64,000 bases of DNA from Sipunculus nudus (GCA_026874595.1 CM049313.1:21221508-21285507); one strand, 5' to 3'; positions 21,009 through 33,854 are shown, counted from the stretch's first letter. Translations and numbers: made by a program. The notes: generated by a model from the letters alone, not told the origin.

Positions 21009-23399
21009 AAATGCGCAAACAGGATTATAGATATACTGATTTATTATATTAAAATACATATAATACTTTTTTTGCAATATAACACTTCCTAACCCTTTTA
21101 GAAAAATAAAAACATTTTGTTAGACACATTACCTGTAACTCTAAGGGTGATGACCCGTGATTCTTCTTGTTATTTGTGAAAATAGTCCATTGCTGCACAC
21201 TTCATCACGCTTTATTTTTATAACATGGTTAATTAAAAACTTAAGCAGATATACTGCCGGCTGTCGGCGCATTTTTTTTTTAACTTGACATAGTTTTCGA
21301 ATTGATCACTAGATGGCAGCATCGTTTGGCATATCCGTCTGACCAGAGAGGAGCAGCTTGGACAGTCGACTTTCCTTCTGAATATGTCACGTGATTCCCC
21401 TGAACTAAAATTCACGTGTACTGTAAACTCGATAAACACTGATGAATTTATCCCTTCTGGAAATATATTTGCTGAATAAACATTAGTTTCCGCCAACAAA
21501 TGAGGCGCGACATGCTCCTAGATTTCAGAGAAATTGTAAAAAAAAAATGTTACTTGCTGAAATGCCACTTTGTTATCAGGAAGAACCTAGTACATTGTAG
21601 TTGTACTGTCAAACATTATAAACACAGCTGTTAAATTGTCCTTTACAACAATTTAAATATGCCTGCATCTGGTTTCAACAGTTTTATGATTATAATTATG
21701 TTATAATTACAATGTAATACAATCATCAAATCGAATTAATCAAATCAAATGACACATATACATTGGTCCTAATACTGATAATTACTAAGATAACAGTGCA
21801 GAAAATAATAGCGCAATATTCAAGAGACATGTATGTACATGGAGGTGGTAAATATAATGTATCCATAACTATGATATATCCACTAACATGGGACTATAGC
21901 AGTGAATATTTAGTTAAGTGAATGTGGATGACAAATATAGTTTGTAAATTCAGTGAATTAGTAATAAATGTGATTTTTCTATACCCTTTTCAAGTTTTAG
22001 AGTGTAATATTCTATACATATATACATATTTCGTTCACACATGGCCATCCACAAATCCACATGCCACAACCCCGTCCCCCCCCCCCCCCCAACTTTTTCC
22101 CCGGCTCTAACTAATCGCGTAAATTGAGAAAAGTGATTAATATTTCAGAGAAAATATATGTGACTAGATTCAGTTAATTTCCCGGTATAAAACCTGTCTT
22201 GAATTGTCGAATATGTTTTGTTTAGCGGTAAAATCGTCCCTGTTAAACGTTATATGAGATATGCAATGTTATGCATGATTTGTAAACAGGGGGTCCAGGA
22301 TTTTAGGGGTCTACTATTACATCGTAGAGCTGCTCTAAACCCAATAACCCCCCCCCCCCCCCCCCATCCGGTCCCCTGGCCTGCAGTAGCCCCTATAGAT
22401 ATGTTAGATGAATGTTAGAGTCTGTAGATATATGTTCTATTGAGTATATAAATGTCCTCTTTCTTTCATGAAGTGGTAATAGACTAGTCACTGGTCAACC
22501 CATGGTAACTGTGACATTTTGTAATTCCAGTAGGTCCGTTGAAATCACAGCATAATTTGTTCCCTTGGTAATCAAACATTTTGAAAATCGTGACCGCTGA
22601 AATTAGAGCGTCTACCCAATGTGCTTTTAATGCCGGGCAGATAACAGGAATTTGAACCATGCGTAGGTGGTTCCAAATGGTTTCAGTTAAAAAAACAACT
22701 GCTCCTTCGTGCGTGTGCCGTGTGAACACTCCAGATCTATATGGCCTCAGCCCTGAAGGACTTTGGTAAAACTCGACTGTTGCAGTACCTCTTGCGCACT
22801 ATCATAGCAACGACTTGAATGTCTTTAACGTCATGAGAAGATTGCCATCAAGTAACGCAAGTAGAAACTGCATTGTGTTGGTGTGCGTGCATGAAGCGCT
22901 AATAAAATGTATTAAGGAAATCATCTCACTTAAACCGGTTTGAAACCGGTTTGTGTCGTGCGTATGGCACTCAATATGGACGTGCTGAGCCTCCACGTTA
23001 TAATACATTAAGCGAGTACACTATAGATACAAAGTATGACCGATAGAAGAGGAAGCCATGGCAATGTCCGTCCAGAGCATCCACGGGATGGAGTTACGGC
23101 CGCTTCTGGAAAGAATAACACAGTGTTCGAGAAATGGGATTAAAGAACATGATTATCATTATATCATACACAAAATAATGTTGTAATTAGTTTTGCAGTA
23201 CAATATAACTTTGAACCTGAACAACAGGCCTTAATAATGCTGGCATACTGCCACCCGGGACTTTTGGTCACCATTTTTGGTCTGGTTGTAAAGTCTCTCC
23301 TCGTAGTTTATTTGACAAAAAGGGTCTTATTTATGTTGGTCTAACAGAGATGACCACTGTCCTAACATAAGAGTAGATATTAGATTAAAAGGGTTGTGT
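21009..23399. other. Intergenic, no gene recognised
   Basis: Contains C-homopolymers at about 22078-22090 and 22348-22365 and a tagggggtc-like sequence resembling hAT ends. A minus-strand frame at 21233-21499 (88 codons, with CPSCSSLVRRIC) and a plus-strand stretch near 23055-23180 have coding-like composition but no family match and no clear splice sites. Confidence 0.4.
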
Positions 23400-26300
23400 C
23401 CCATCCTCCTTTCCATTAAGTGTAGTATAACGGATGCTGTCAAGTGTAGAATAATGGATGCTGTCAAGTGTAGTATTATGGATGCTGCCAAATGTAGCAT
23501 AACGGATACTACCTAATGTAGTAAAACGGATACTATCAAGTATAGTATTACTATTACTATCAAGTACTTCTAAAACTGATGCTGTTAAGTGTAGAATAAC
23601 GGATGCTACCAAGTGTAGTTTAACGGATGCTGTCAAGTGTATTATGACGGATGCTATAAAGTGTAGTATAAAGGATGTTGTCAAATGTAACGGATGCTGC
23701 CAAGTCTAGTAAAACGGATACTATCAAGTAGAGTATATCGAATACTATCAAGTGTAGTATAACGGATACTTTCAAGTGTATAAAAACGGATACTATCAAG
23801 TGTAGTATAACGGATACTACCAAGTGTAGTTTAACGTATACTATCAAGTGTAGTATAACGGATACAATCAAGTGTATTATAACGGAAATTACCAAGTGAA
23901 TTATAACGGATACTATCAAGTGTAGTTTAACGTATACTATCAAGTGTAGTATAACGGATACTATCAAGTGTAGTATAACGGAAATTACCAAGTGAATTAT
24001 AACGGATACTATCAAGTGTAGTATAACGATGGTATCAAGTGTAGTTTAACGGATACTACCAAGTGTAGTTTAACGTATACTATCAAGTGTAGTATAACGG
24101 ATACTATCAAGTGTAGTATAACGGATACTATCAAGTGTAGTATAACGGAAATTACCAAATGAATTATAACGGATACTATCAAGTGTAGTATAACGGATAC
24201 TATCAAGTGTAGTATAACGGATACTATCAAGTGTAGTATAACGGAAATTACCAAGTGAATTATAACGGATACTACCAAGTGTAGTATAACGGATACTACC
24301 AATGGTAGTTTAACGGATACTATCAAGTGTAGTATAACGGAAATTACCAAGTGAATTATAACGGATACTATCAAGTGTAGTATAACGGATACTATCAAGT
24401 GTAGTATAACGGATACTATCAAGTGTAGTATAACGGAAATTAACAAGTGAATTATAAGGGATACTACAAAGTGTAGTATAACGGATACTACCAAGTGTAG
24501 TTTAACGGATACTATCAAGTGTAGTATAACGGAAATTACCAAGTGTAGTATAACGGATACTACCAAGTGTAGTTTAACGTATACTATCAAGTGTAGTATA
24601 ACGGATACTATCAAGTATACTATATCGGATGCTGTCAATTGTAGTATAACGGATACTATCAAGTATAGTATATCGGATGCTGTCAATTGTAGTATAACGG
24701 ATACTATCAAGTATAGTATATCGGATGCTGTCAATTGTAGTATAATGGATGCTGTCAACTGCAGTATTTTGGACGCTGTAAAGTGTAGTATGACGGATAC
24801 TTCCAAGTATGGTATATCGGATACTATCAAGTGTAGTATAACGGATACTATCAAGTGTAGTTTAACGGATACTCTTTAGTGTAGTATAACAGATACTGTC
24901 AATTGTAGTATAACGAATACTATTAAGTCTAGTAAAACGGATGCTGTGAATAGTAGTATAACGGATGTTTGCAAGTGTAGTACAATGGATGCTTGCAAGT
25001 GTAGTATAATGGATGCTGTCAAGTGTAGTATTATGGATGCTCTCAAGTGTAGTATAACGGATGTTGTCAAATGTAACGGATGCTACAAAGTGTAGTATAA
25101 CGGATACTATCAATTGTAGTATATCGGACGTTGTCAATTGTAGTTTAACGGATACTATCAAGTATGGTATATCGGATGCTGTCAATTGTAGTATAACGGA
25201 TACTTTCAAGTATAGTATATCGGATGCTGTCAATTGTAGTTTAACGGATAATATCAAGTATGGTATATCGGATGCTGTCAATTGTAGTATAACGGATACT
25301 ATCAAGTATAGTATATCGGATGCTGTCAATTGTAGTATAACGGATACTATTAAGTGTAGTATAATGGATACTATCAAGTGTAGTTTAACGGATACTCTTT
25401 AGTGTAGTATAGCGGATACTGTCAATTGCAGTACAACGGATACTATTAAGTTTAGTATAACGGATGCTGTGAAAAGTAGTGTAACGGATGCTGGCAAGTG
25501 TAGTATAATAGATGCTGTCAAGTGTAGTATTATGGATGCTGTCAAGTGTAGTGTAACGCATGTTGTCAAATGTAACGGATGCTGCCAAGTGTAGTATAAC
25601 GGATACTATCAATTGTAGTATAATGGATACTGTCAAGTGTAGAATAACGGATGCTGTCAAGTCTAGCATAAAAGATACTATCAAGTATAGTATATCGGAT
25701 ATCTTTCAATTGTAGTATAATGGATGCTGTCAACTGTAGTATTTTGGACGCTGTAAAGTGTAGTATGACGGATACTTTCAAGTATGGTATATCGGATACT
25801 ATCAAGTGTAGTATAACGGATACTATCAATTGTAGTTTAACGGATACTCTTTAGTGTAGTATAACAGATACTGTCAATTGTAGTATAATGGATACTATTA
25901 AGTTTAGTATAACGGATGCTGTGAATAGTAGTATAACGGATGCTGTCAAGTGTAGTACAACGGATGCTGGCAAGTGTAGTATAATGGATGCTGTCAAGTG
26001 TAGTATTATGGATGTCTCAAATGTAGTATAACGGATGTTGTCAAATGTAACGGATGCTACCAAGTGTAGTATAACGGATACTATCAATTGTAGTATATCG
26101 GATGTTGTCAATTGTAGTTTAACGGATACTATCAAGTATGGTATATCGGATGCTGTCAATTGTAGTATAACGGATACTTTCAAGTATAGTATATCGGATG
26201 CTGTCAATTGTAGTTTAACGGATACTATCAAGTATGGTATATCGGATGCTGTCAATTGTAGTATAACGGATACTATCAAGTATAGTATATCGGATGCTGT

Positions 26301-27422
26301 TAATTGTAGTATAACGGATACTATTAAGTGTAGTATAACGGATACTATCAAGTGTAGTTTAACGGATACTCTTAAGTGTAGTATAGCGGATACTGTCAAT
26401 TGTAGTATAACGGATACTATTAAGTTTAGTATAACGGATGCTGTGAAAAGTAGTATAACGGATGCTGGCAAGTGTAGTACAACGGATGCTGGCAAGTGTA
26501 GTATAATAGATGCTGTCAAGTGTAGTATTCTGGATGCTGTCAAGTGTAGTGTAACGCATGTTGTCAAATGTAACGGATGCTGCCAAGTGTAGTATAACGG
26601 ATACTATCAATTGTAGTATAATGTATACTGTCAAGTGTAGAATAACGGATGCTGTCAAGTCTAGCATAAAATATACTATCAAGTATAGTATATCGGATAT
26701 ATGTCAATTGTAGTATAATGGATGCTGTCAACTGTAGTATTTTGGACGCTGTAAAGTGTAGTATGACGGATACTTTCAAGTATGGTATATCGGATGCTAC
26801 CAAGTGTAGTATAACGGATACTATCAATTGTAGTATATCGGTAGTGTCAATTGTAGTTTAACGGATACTATCAAGTATGGTATATCGGATGCTGTCAATT
26901 GTAGTGTAACGGATACTTTCAAGTATAGTATATCGGATGCTGTCAATTGTAGTTTAACGGATACTATCAAGTATGGTATATCGGATGCTGTCAATTGTAG
27001 TTTAACGGATACTATTAAGTATGGTATATCGAATACTATCAAGTGTAGTATAACGGATACTATCAAGTGTAGTTTAACGGATACTCTTTAGTGTAGTATA
27101 ACAGATACTGTCAATTGTAGTAAAACGGATACTATTAAGTTTAGTATAACGGATGCTGTGAATAGTAGTATAACGGATGCTTTCAAGTGTTGTACAACGG
27201 ATGCTGGCAAGTGTAGTATAATGGATGCTGTCAAGTGTAGTATTATGGATGTCTCTAATGTAGTATAACGGATGTTGTCAAATGTAACGGATGCTACCAA
27301 GTGTAGTATAATGGATACTATCAATTGTAGTATATCGGATGTTGTCAATTGTAGTTTAACGGATACTATCAAGTATGGTATATCGGATGCTGTCAATTGT
27401 AGTATAACGGATACTTTCAAGT
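23400..27422. repeat. 24-bp minisatellite array with higher-order structure, left part
   Basis: Tandem 24-bp unit, consensus around aacggatactatcaagtgta plus gtat, with variant families (ggatactatcaagt, ggatgctgtcaatt, ggatgctggcaagt). From about 24.6 kb the variants recur in a fixed order with a period of roughly 0.98 kb, for example the marker ggatactctttagtgtag at about 24862, 25385, 25847 and 27075. As 24 is divisible by three, long open frames with 8-residue periodicity appear on both strands; they are not taken as genes. Confidence 0.93.
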
Positions 27423-27585
27423 ATCCCTTAGCAAAATGAAAAGTTTGCCGCTGCTTTGCTGCAACCGTGCTGCAAAGCAGCAGAAACCTAAATAGGCTGC
27501 AAGAAGAGTGTGCAGGAAGGCTGCGGCTAGTTGCATGCTTCTCGCTGCCTGGCAAAGGCTGCAGGAAAGTGTGCAGCAAATCTGA

Positions 27586-27756
27586 ATTGCGTGCTGGAAG
27601 GTTGCGGGAGAGTTGCGGCTAGCCGCAGTCCTATGGAGTACTTTAATACTGTGTGCAGGAAGGCTGCGGGAGGGTTGCGGCTAGCCGCAGTCTCATAGAG
27701 TTAACTGGATGCTGTGCGCAGGAAGGCTGCGGGAGGGTTGCGGCTAGCCGCAGTCT
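27586..27756. repeat. Left subterminal array, unit about 60 bp
   Basis: Three copies of a segment ending gggttgcggctagccgcagt. The ctagccgcag part with the preceding gcggctag forms a palindrome in each copy. Confidence 0.8.
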
Positions 27757-28865
27757 TTTACAGTTTTATTTGCTCTACTATTTCCTGTCTTACCCTGCTG
27801 TGATTGGCTAAACTGATTTTGGAGGGAAAGGCAGCCATTTTTGCAAAATTAGTAAAAGACAGTGCTTTGTTAACTCTTCTAAAAATATGAAGATCTGTGC
27901 CAAATAGCTCAAGTAAGAGTAACATTCAACAGATCCAGCATGTTCAGAGGACTCATTGGATTAATTAGAACATACAATTAGTTGATGGGAGGAACAAAGA
28001 GAGGGTGTTATGTTACTACCACCAGTAAGTTTGAACTACATATTTGTACCCTAAGGGATACCGCAGCAAGCATTGATAAAGGGCTGCCCAGCACTGATAA
28101 GATTGATTTTTCCTCAAGTAATTTTATACACAGAAAGTGTAGTATTAAATTTTATTTTGTGGAAAAGTAAAAACTAAGTCTAAGATTAATGGTGGGATTG
28201 AAAGATGTTTTCAAGCTGGAAGGCAGATATATCAAAGGCAGCATGAAAACAATTCTGTGGTTAACGTGTATATCATGCATTTATTGAACTCCAATGCATT
28301 TTGAGTTTTATTGATTTGAATATGAAACAGTAACTTTAAATAAGGTTTTGTTTTCATCTTCACACAAACTTTAAAATTCTCTGGCTAAGCTTCATTTAAA
28401 GTTGATTTGCTAAATTCTGTTTGACTTATGTCTATAGATGTCACCCTAAGTAAACGGGAAATTCCTAACAATATTGAAGTAACCCAATGTCACTTTGTGG
28501 TTCATGTTTCCAGTCCTTGGCCTGACAATATACTCACCCAGAACTTTTATTCAGCTATGTAGCTACACAACTTCATGCAGGATTCATGTGACTGTGTAGT
28601 GTGTACTCTGATTAATATTCATCAAGGTGTAATTTCTAACAAAGCTTGATTAAGTTTGGTTTATATTTAAAAGCCATTATGGATTAAGGTTTAATTGTAT
28701 GTGCAAATTAAATTGAGTTTCATGAGAGCTTGTTCTGTTGAGTACCTGCATTTATATTTGGAGCAGAGACAGTCACTGACTAATGACATGGCATGTCTGC
28801 TTGTACACAATAACTGAGCCCACATGCTATTGTTTATACATATCATGGCTGCTATCTAATTAGCC

Positions 28866-29416
28866 CCTGCTGCGGGAAAGTGTGCGAGAAGGCTGCGGGA
28901 AAGTGTGCGAGAAGCTGCAGAAAGTGTGCAAGGCTGCAGGAAGTGTGCGAGAAGGCTGCGGGAAAGTGTGCAAGAAGGCTGCGGGAAAGTGTGCGAGAAG
29001 GCTGCAGGAAAGTGTGCGAGGCTGCGGGAAGTGTGCGAGAAGGCTGCGGGAAAGTGTGCGAGAAGGCTGCAGGAAAAGGGCTGCGGGAACATTGGTTGCA
29101 GCAAGCCTGCAGCAAGGTTGCCGCAAACTAATTTGCATGGCAAATTGTGACCTTGCTGCAAGGTTGCTGCAAAGCTGCGGGAAAGTGTGCGAGAAGCTGC
29201 AGAAAGTGTGCAAGGCTGCAGGAAGTGTGCGAGAAGGCTGCGGGAAAGTGTGCAAGAAGGCTGCGGGAAAGTGTGCAAGAAGCTGCAGGAAGTGTGCAAG
29301 GCTGCAGGAAGTGTGCGAGAAGGCTGCGGGAAAGTGTGCAAGAAGGCTGCAGGAAAGTGTGCGAGAAGCTGCAGGAAGTATGCAAGGCTGCGGGAAGTGT
29401 GCGAGAAGGCTGCAGC
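28866..29416. repeat. Right subterminal arrays, gctgcgggaaagtgtgcgag units
   Basis: Two near-duplicate arrays (about 28866-29075 and 29174-29416) of a 22-24 bp unit around gctgcgggaaagtgtgcgag, separated by a unique stretch with tgcagcaaggttgc-like repeats. Open frames on both strands here are compositional. Confidence 0.85.
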
Positions 29417-29461
29417 AAGTTTTCAGCAACAGTGCGATGCAAGCTCGTTTTTTGCTAAGGG

Positions 29462-30830
29462 ATAGTAAATCGGATGCTGTCAATTGTAGTTTAAAGGATA
29501 CTATCAAGTGTAGTATAACGGATACTATCAAGTGTAATTTAACGGATACTCTTTAGTGTAGTATAACAGATACTATCAATTGTAGTATAATGGATACTAT
29601 TAAGTTTAGTATAACGGATGCTGTGAATAGTAGTATAACGGATGCTGTCAAGTGTAGTACAACGGATGCTGGCAAGTGTAGTATAATGGATGATGTCAAG
29701 TGTAGTATTATGGATGTCTCAAATGTAGTATAACGGATGTTGTCAAATGTAACGGATGCTACCAAGTGTAGTATAACGGATACTATCAATTGTAGTATAT
29801 CGGATGTTGTCAATTGTAGTTTAACGGATACTATCAAGTATGGTATATCGGATGCTGTCAATTGTTGTATAATGGATACTTTCAAGTATAGTATATCGGA
29901 TGCTGTCAATTGTAGTTTAACGGATACTATCAAGTATAGTATATCAGATGCTGTCAATTGTAGTATCACGGATACTATTAAGTGTAGTATAACGGATACT
30001 ATCAAGTGTAGTTTAACGGATACTCTTTAGTGTAGTATAGCGGATACTGCCAATTGTAGTATAACGGATACTATTAAGTTTAGTAAAACGGATGCTGTGA
30101 AAAGTTGTATGACGGATGCTGGCAAGTGTAGTACAACGGATGCTGGCAAGTGTAGTATAATGGATGCTGTCAAGTGTAGTGTAACGCATGTTGTCAAATG
30201 TAACGGATGCTGCCAAGTGTAGTGTAACGGATACTATCAATTTTAGTATAACGGATACTGTCAAGTGTAGAATAACGGATGCTGTCCAGTCTAGCATAAA
30301 AGATACTATCAAGTATAGTATATCGGATATCTGTCAATTGTAGTATTACAGATACTATCAAGTGTAGTATAACGGATATTTTCAAGTGTAGTTTAACGGA
30401 TACTCTTTAGTGTAGTATAACGGATACTGTCAATTGAAGTATAACGGATACTGTCAAGTGTAGAATAACGGATGCTGTCAAGTGTAGCATAAAAGATGCT
30501 GTCAAGTGTAGTATAACGGATACTATCAATTTTAGTATAACGGATACTGTCAAGTGTAGAATAACGGATGCTGTCAAGTGTAGCATAAAAGATGCTGTCA
30601 AGTGTAGTATAACGGATTTTGTCAAATGTAACGGATGCTGCCAAGTTTAGTATAACGGATGCTGTCAAATGTACCATAACGGATTCTGTCTAGTGTGGTA
30701 TTATGGCTTCTGTCAAGTAGAGTTTAAACGGATGCTGTCAATTATAATATAACGGATGCTGCCAAGTGTAGAATTATGGATTCTATCAAGTGGAGTCTAA
30801 CGGATTCTGTCAATTGTAGTATTAGTGATG
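29462..30830. repeat. 24-bp minisatellite array, right part
   Basis: Continuation of the array interrupted by the transposon, with the same markers (ggatactctttagtgtag at about 29545, 30025 and 30397). Units decay toward the right edge, where tcaagtagagtttaaacgg and gtagtattagtg mark the end. Confidence 0.92.
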
Positions 30831-31026
30831 GCACTTTCTTCTGGTTCACCATATTTGAGCTCTAGCGTAAGCACACGCAGAAGAAAGGAACCGATTGCAA
30901 TCGATGTTTTTGATGGGTCCGCCCACAAAAAGTCCACCCACAAAATATTCACCCATTATTTATAAGAAAATAAACTCCTCAACCCCATGAGCCTGCCCTT
31001 CAAACGGGGGTTAGGGATGTTTATAT

Positions 31027-31859
31027 TGTTACGATTGTCTTTTTTATTGTGCAGGGATGTTCCATGTGTTGTTGACATTTGGTTAGTGTAGCATGCATAG
31101 CTCGTTGCTATGGCAGCATCCCCTGGCCGAGCAGGGCCGGCCCACGTGTGAAACCTGACATGTAGAAACACAGCGTTCTTTGTTCTTGGGCGCGTGTGTA
31201 CTATGTATTGCTCATGTCTTTGGATTGTTCGGGAAATGGAAAGTTCTCGGCTTGAAGTGAAAAGTTATAAATAAGGGGCTGTGTTTAGAGCCGAGAGAGG
31301 GGAGAGAGAAATATTCCAGCGTTCACGGAAGAGTGCGAGTCTGTTTGTGGGCCTTTCCGATAACTGCAGCAGTGATAGATATTCTTCGAACTTGTAACGG
31401 ATTTTAATTAGTCATCAGTTTGCCTTTGGGATCACTATCAGAACTTCACTTTTTGATTGCAACAAATTGATTTTGTGATTGAACTGGACTGTTATTCTCT
31501 GAGAAGATTTATGTGAACTGTTCATCTGGATTATACATTTTAAAGGACTTGTTGTCGCCTTGACAGTGGTGGTATCCAGGTACTGTACACTTTATTTATT
31601 ATACTGTGTAATTGTATTGGTTTGCTGTGGTACTGTTGTTATACTGTGAAATTGTATTGATTTAGTGTATTGTAATGTTAGGGTTGTTTTAAGAATAAAT
31701 TATAATTATTTGTTAACAAATAACCACTGACTTCTTTATTCATTCCCCTAGACATTTCACGCTGCCTAGTGTTACAGAATCTGATTTTTTTTCTTGTCTC
31801 CATAACAGAATTTGTGCTCTTCACGACTGCGTGATCTGTTGATATTAGGTTCCGTAACA
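31027..31859 (+). mobile_element. Solo LTR, copy 1 (833 bp)
   Basis: Starts TGTTAC and ends GTAACA, perfect short inverted termini with TG...CA, and is flanked by a 4-bp direct repeat ATAT (31023-31026 and 31860-31863). Shares agccgagagag, ttatttgttaacaaa, tcacgctgcctagtgtt and aggttccgtaaca with copies at 54925 and 63667. A TATA-like tataaataagg lies at about 31267. No internal retrotransposon coding region adjoins it. Flanks match the duplicated block near 33.6 kb, which lacks the LTR. Confidence 0.85.
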
Positions 31860-31896
31860 ATATATCCAAGTAATTCTTAGAATTATCAATATTTCA

Positions 31897-31902
31897 TTTA
31901 TT
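31897..31902 (-). promoter_or_regulatory. Candidate polyadenylation signal AATAAA
   Basis: Lies four bases after the TAA reached by reading through the donor of exon 12. The paralogous block at exon 11 has the same stop-plus-AATAAA arrangement. Use is not shown; the hexamer is very near the stop. Confidence 0.35.
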
Positions 31903-31905
31903 GGT

Positions 31906-33809
31906 TTACACATGTTCCGTGCAGAACTCACCATTTGGTTCATTATTTTCGTTTTCTTCGATAGATTCAGATTCGCTCGAAGAGGATGAACTCATCACTT
32001 GATCACCTGAAATTTAAAATGTTTACGTTATTTTTTATGTATTATTTACATATATGTATAATATACACAAATATTTATGGATATCTATCTACCGGTGTAT
32101 GTATATATAGGTAGATATAAATATATCATTTGTTCTCAATATCTATATGTCTCATGCGCCATACGTTAACACAGGCCAGCGGTGTGCATTAGCCGTCGCC
32201 CAACAAGATTTTATTGTCCGATTTTAAGATATACTACATCATTTCGGCCATCTTGATTGCATAATCTCCTGCCAAGGAAAAGCTTAACAAGAACAAGCGA
32301 CCCATGGGTCATGACGCTCAGCCGACTGACATGTTGCCAATATTACTTTGCACAGGCAACTAATTAATAAAATGTAGGTGACATCATCGTTCATGCATAT
32401 TAGCTTAAGTTCATCAAGACCCATAAACACCAAAAAAAAAAATAATGACAATCCATCCAGCCATTCCTGAGAAAACAGGCAATTTGTGTGTATTTTGCAT
32501 TATTTCTGGGGTGCTCAAACATGCCAAGCAAGGCCAAAAAATTACAAGGTATGGTTCTCAGGCACCACCCGCGTCAATTTTACCCCCGCATCAAACATTT
32601 TGATTTTGATTTTCTTTATTGAAGGAGATTAAATAATACAATTTTGAAACTATTTACTTTTTTATATAGTGCTTTTACCGGTTTAGCAAAAAACCCTATT
32701 ATATGACATTTTTATCGAAACTTACAAAAAAGGGCGAAAATAAAATATCGTCCGCCAGCAGTTATTTATGTGCCTGAGAACCATATTTTTTTTTTATTTT
32801 TGGTCTAACTCGCAGAATATAGGTCATAGTGACATATTTTCAGGAGAACTTTTGAGAAGAACTTTTGAGGAACTCTCATGATGTCAAGCTAGAAGATTCT
32901 AGGTTTAATGCTTATTCTGGGGAGTCCTTATGAGCACCATAGCTTGGAGAATATGGGTAATAGAACCCTAATTTGAGGTTTCAAAGGAGATATTTTTATG
33001 GACCTCCGAGTGTGTGAAGTAAGTAGATTTTAGGACCAATGGTTACCATTTGTGCTCTGTTAACGGACGACCCAATCTTGAAAGGTGTCAAAAATCGAAA
33101 GTGTTCAAATAAAAAAAAAATGAGGTGGCGCAACCAGTCTAAATGAACTGATGAAACACTTCATGATTAATATGCATACAAAGAATCATGGTGATCAATG
33201 TTCAAGTTGTTCAGCTACTTGAGCTTTTGTATAAAATTTCCATCATTCCGGGGGTACTTGTGAGCCCCATAGCTTTGAGGATATGGGGAAGAGAGACCTA
33301 ATTTGAGGTTTCCAAGGAGAATTTTCATGGGCCTTCTAGGTTTTCAAATTAGAAGATTCTAGGTCCAGCGGTTACAGTTTGTGCCCTGTTAACGGCCGGA
33401 CGGCCAGACGGCACGAAGGCTGGATGGACGACGGACAAAGAGTGATCGCTATGACTTACAGTCACCTGAGCTAAAAACCTGTTCAGGAGAGACCGTGGCC
33501 TAAATGGTCGTTGTACCTAAAGGCAGTGACACCTTTGTAATAAGACCACCAATATACCCCAATATTGATAAGGAAATAAACTCATTAACCCTATTAGCCT
33601 GCCCTTCACACGGGGGTTAGGGAGGATTTTATATCCAAGTTTTTCCTAGAATCGTCAATATTTCATTTATTCGTTTACACGTATTCAATGCAAAACTCAC
33701 CATTAGGTTCATTATTTTCGTATTCTTTGACAGATTCAGATTCGGTCGTAGTGGATGAACTTATCACGTGGTCACCTGAAATTTTAAATGTTTACGTCAT
33801 TTTTATATG

Positions 33810-33854
<45 letters not shown>

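Larger units (their letters stand above)
27425..29461. mobile_element. 2.04-kb TIR transposon with GC-rich subterminal arrays, inserted in the minisatellite
   Basis: Left end CCCTTAGCAAAA and right end TTTTGCTAAGGG are inverted repeats. Removing the element and one of two flanking AT dinucleotides (27423-27424 and 29462-29463) restores the minisatellite sequence caagtatagta, so the 2-bp target duplication and exact borders are directly readable. Both flanks carry tandem GC-rich arrays (gctgcgggagggttgcggct on the left, gctgcgggaaagtgtgcgag on the right); the middle, about 27760-28860, is AT-rich with no recognisable transposase. Superfamily not recognised. Confidence 0.8.
31860..32305. repeat. 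Segmental duplicate block containing exon 12
   Basis: Exon 12 with both intron flanks is homologous to 33625-34050 over about 0.4 kb, including aatatttcatttatt and tctcatgcgccatacgtta. So the exon was copied with its introns. Confidence 0.82.

Noticed and set aside
21233-21499. An 88-codon minus-strand frame with coding-like composition
   Set aside because: No recognised domain and no matching splice partners; kept only as a note in the intergenic entry.
23055-23180. Plus-strand stretch beginning MAMSVQSIHGMELRPLLERI as a possible exon
   Set aside because: Coding-like but short, without convincing neighbouring exons or family match.
28852-29556. Overlapping frames (Cys/Arg/Lys-rich and Ser/Leu/Pro-rich) of up to 224 codons
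   Set aside because: They lie in the GC-rich subterminal array of the transposon, in many frames at once; a composition effect.
23400-30677. Long open frames on both strands of the 24-bp array as protein genes
   Set aside because: Period 24 keeps frames open automatically, overlapping frames are open on both strands, and no start context, splice structure or family is visible.
23400-30830. CRISPR-like array (regular repeats)
   Set aside because: Units are contiguous without unique spacers, and the DNA is clearly eukaryotic.
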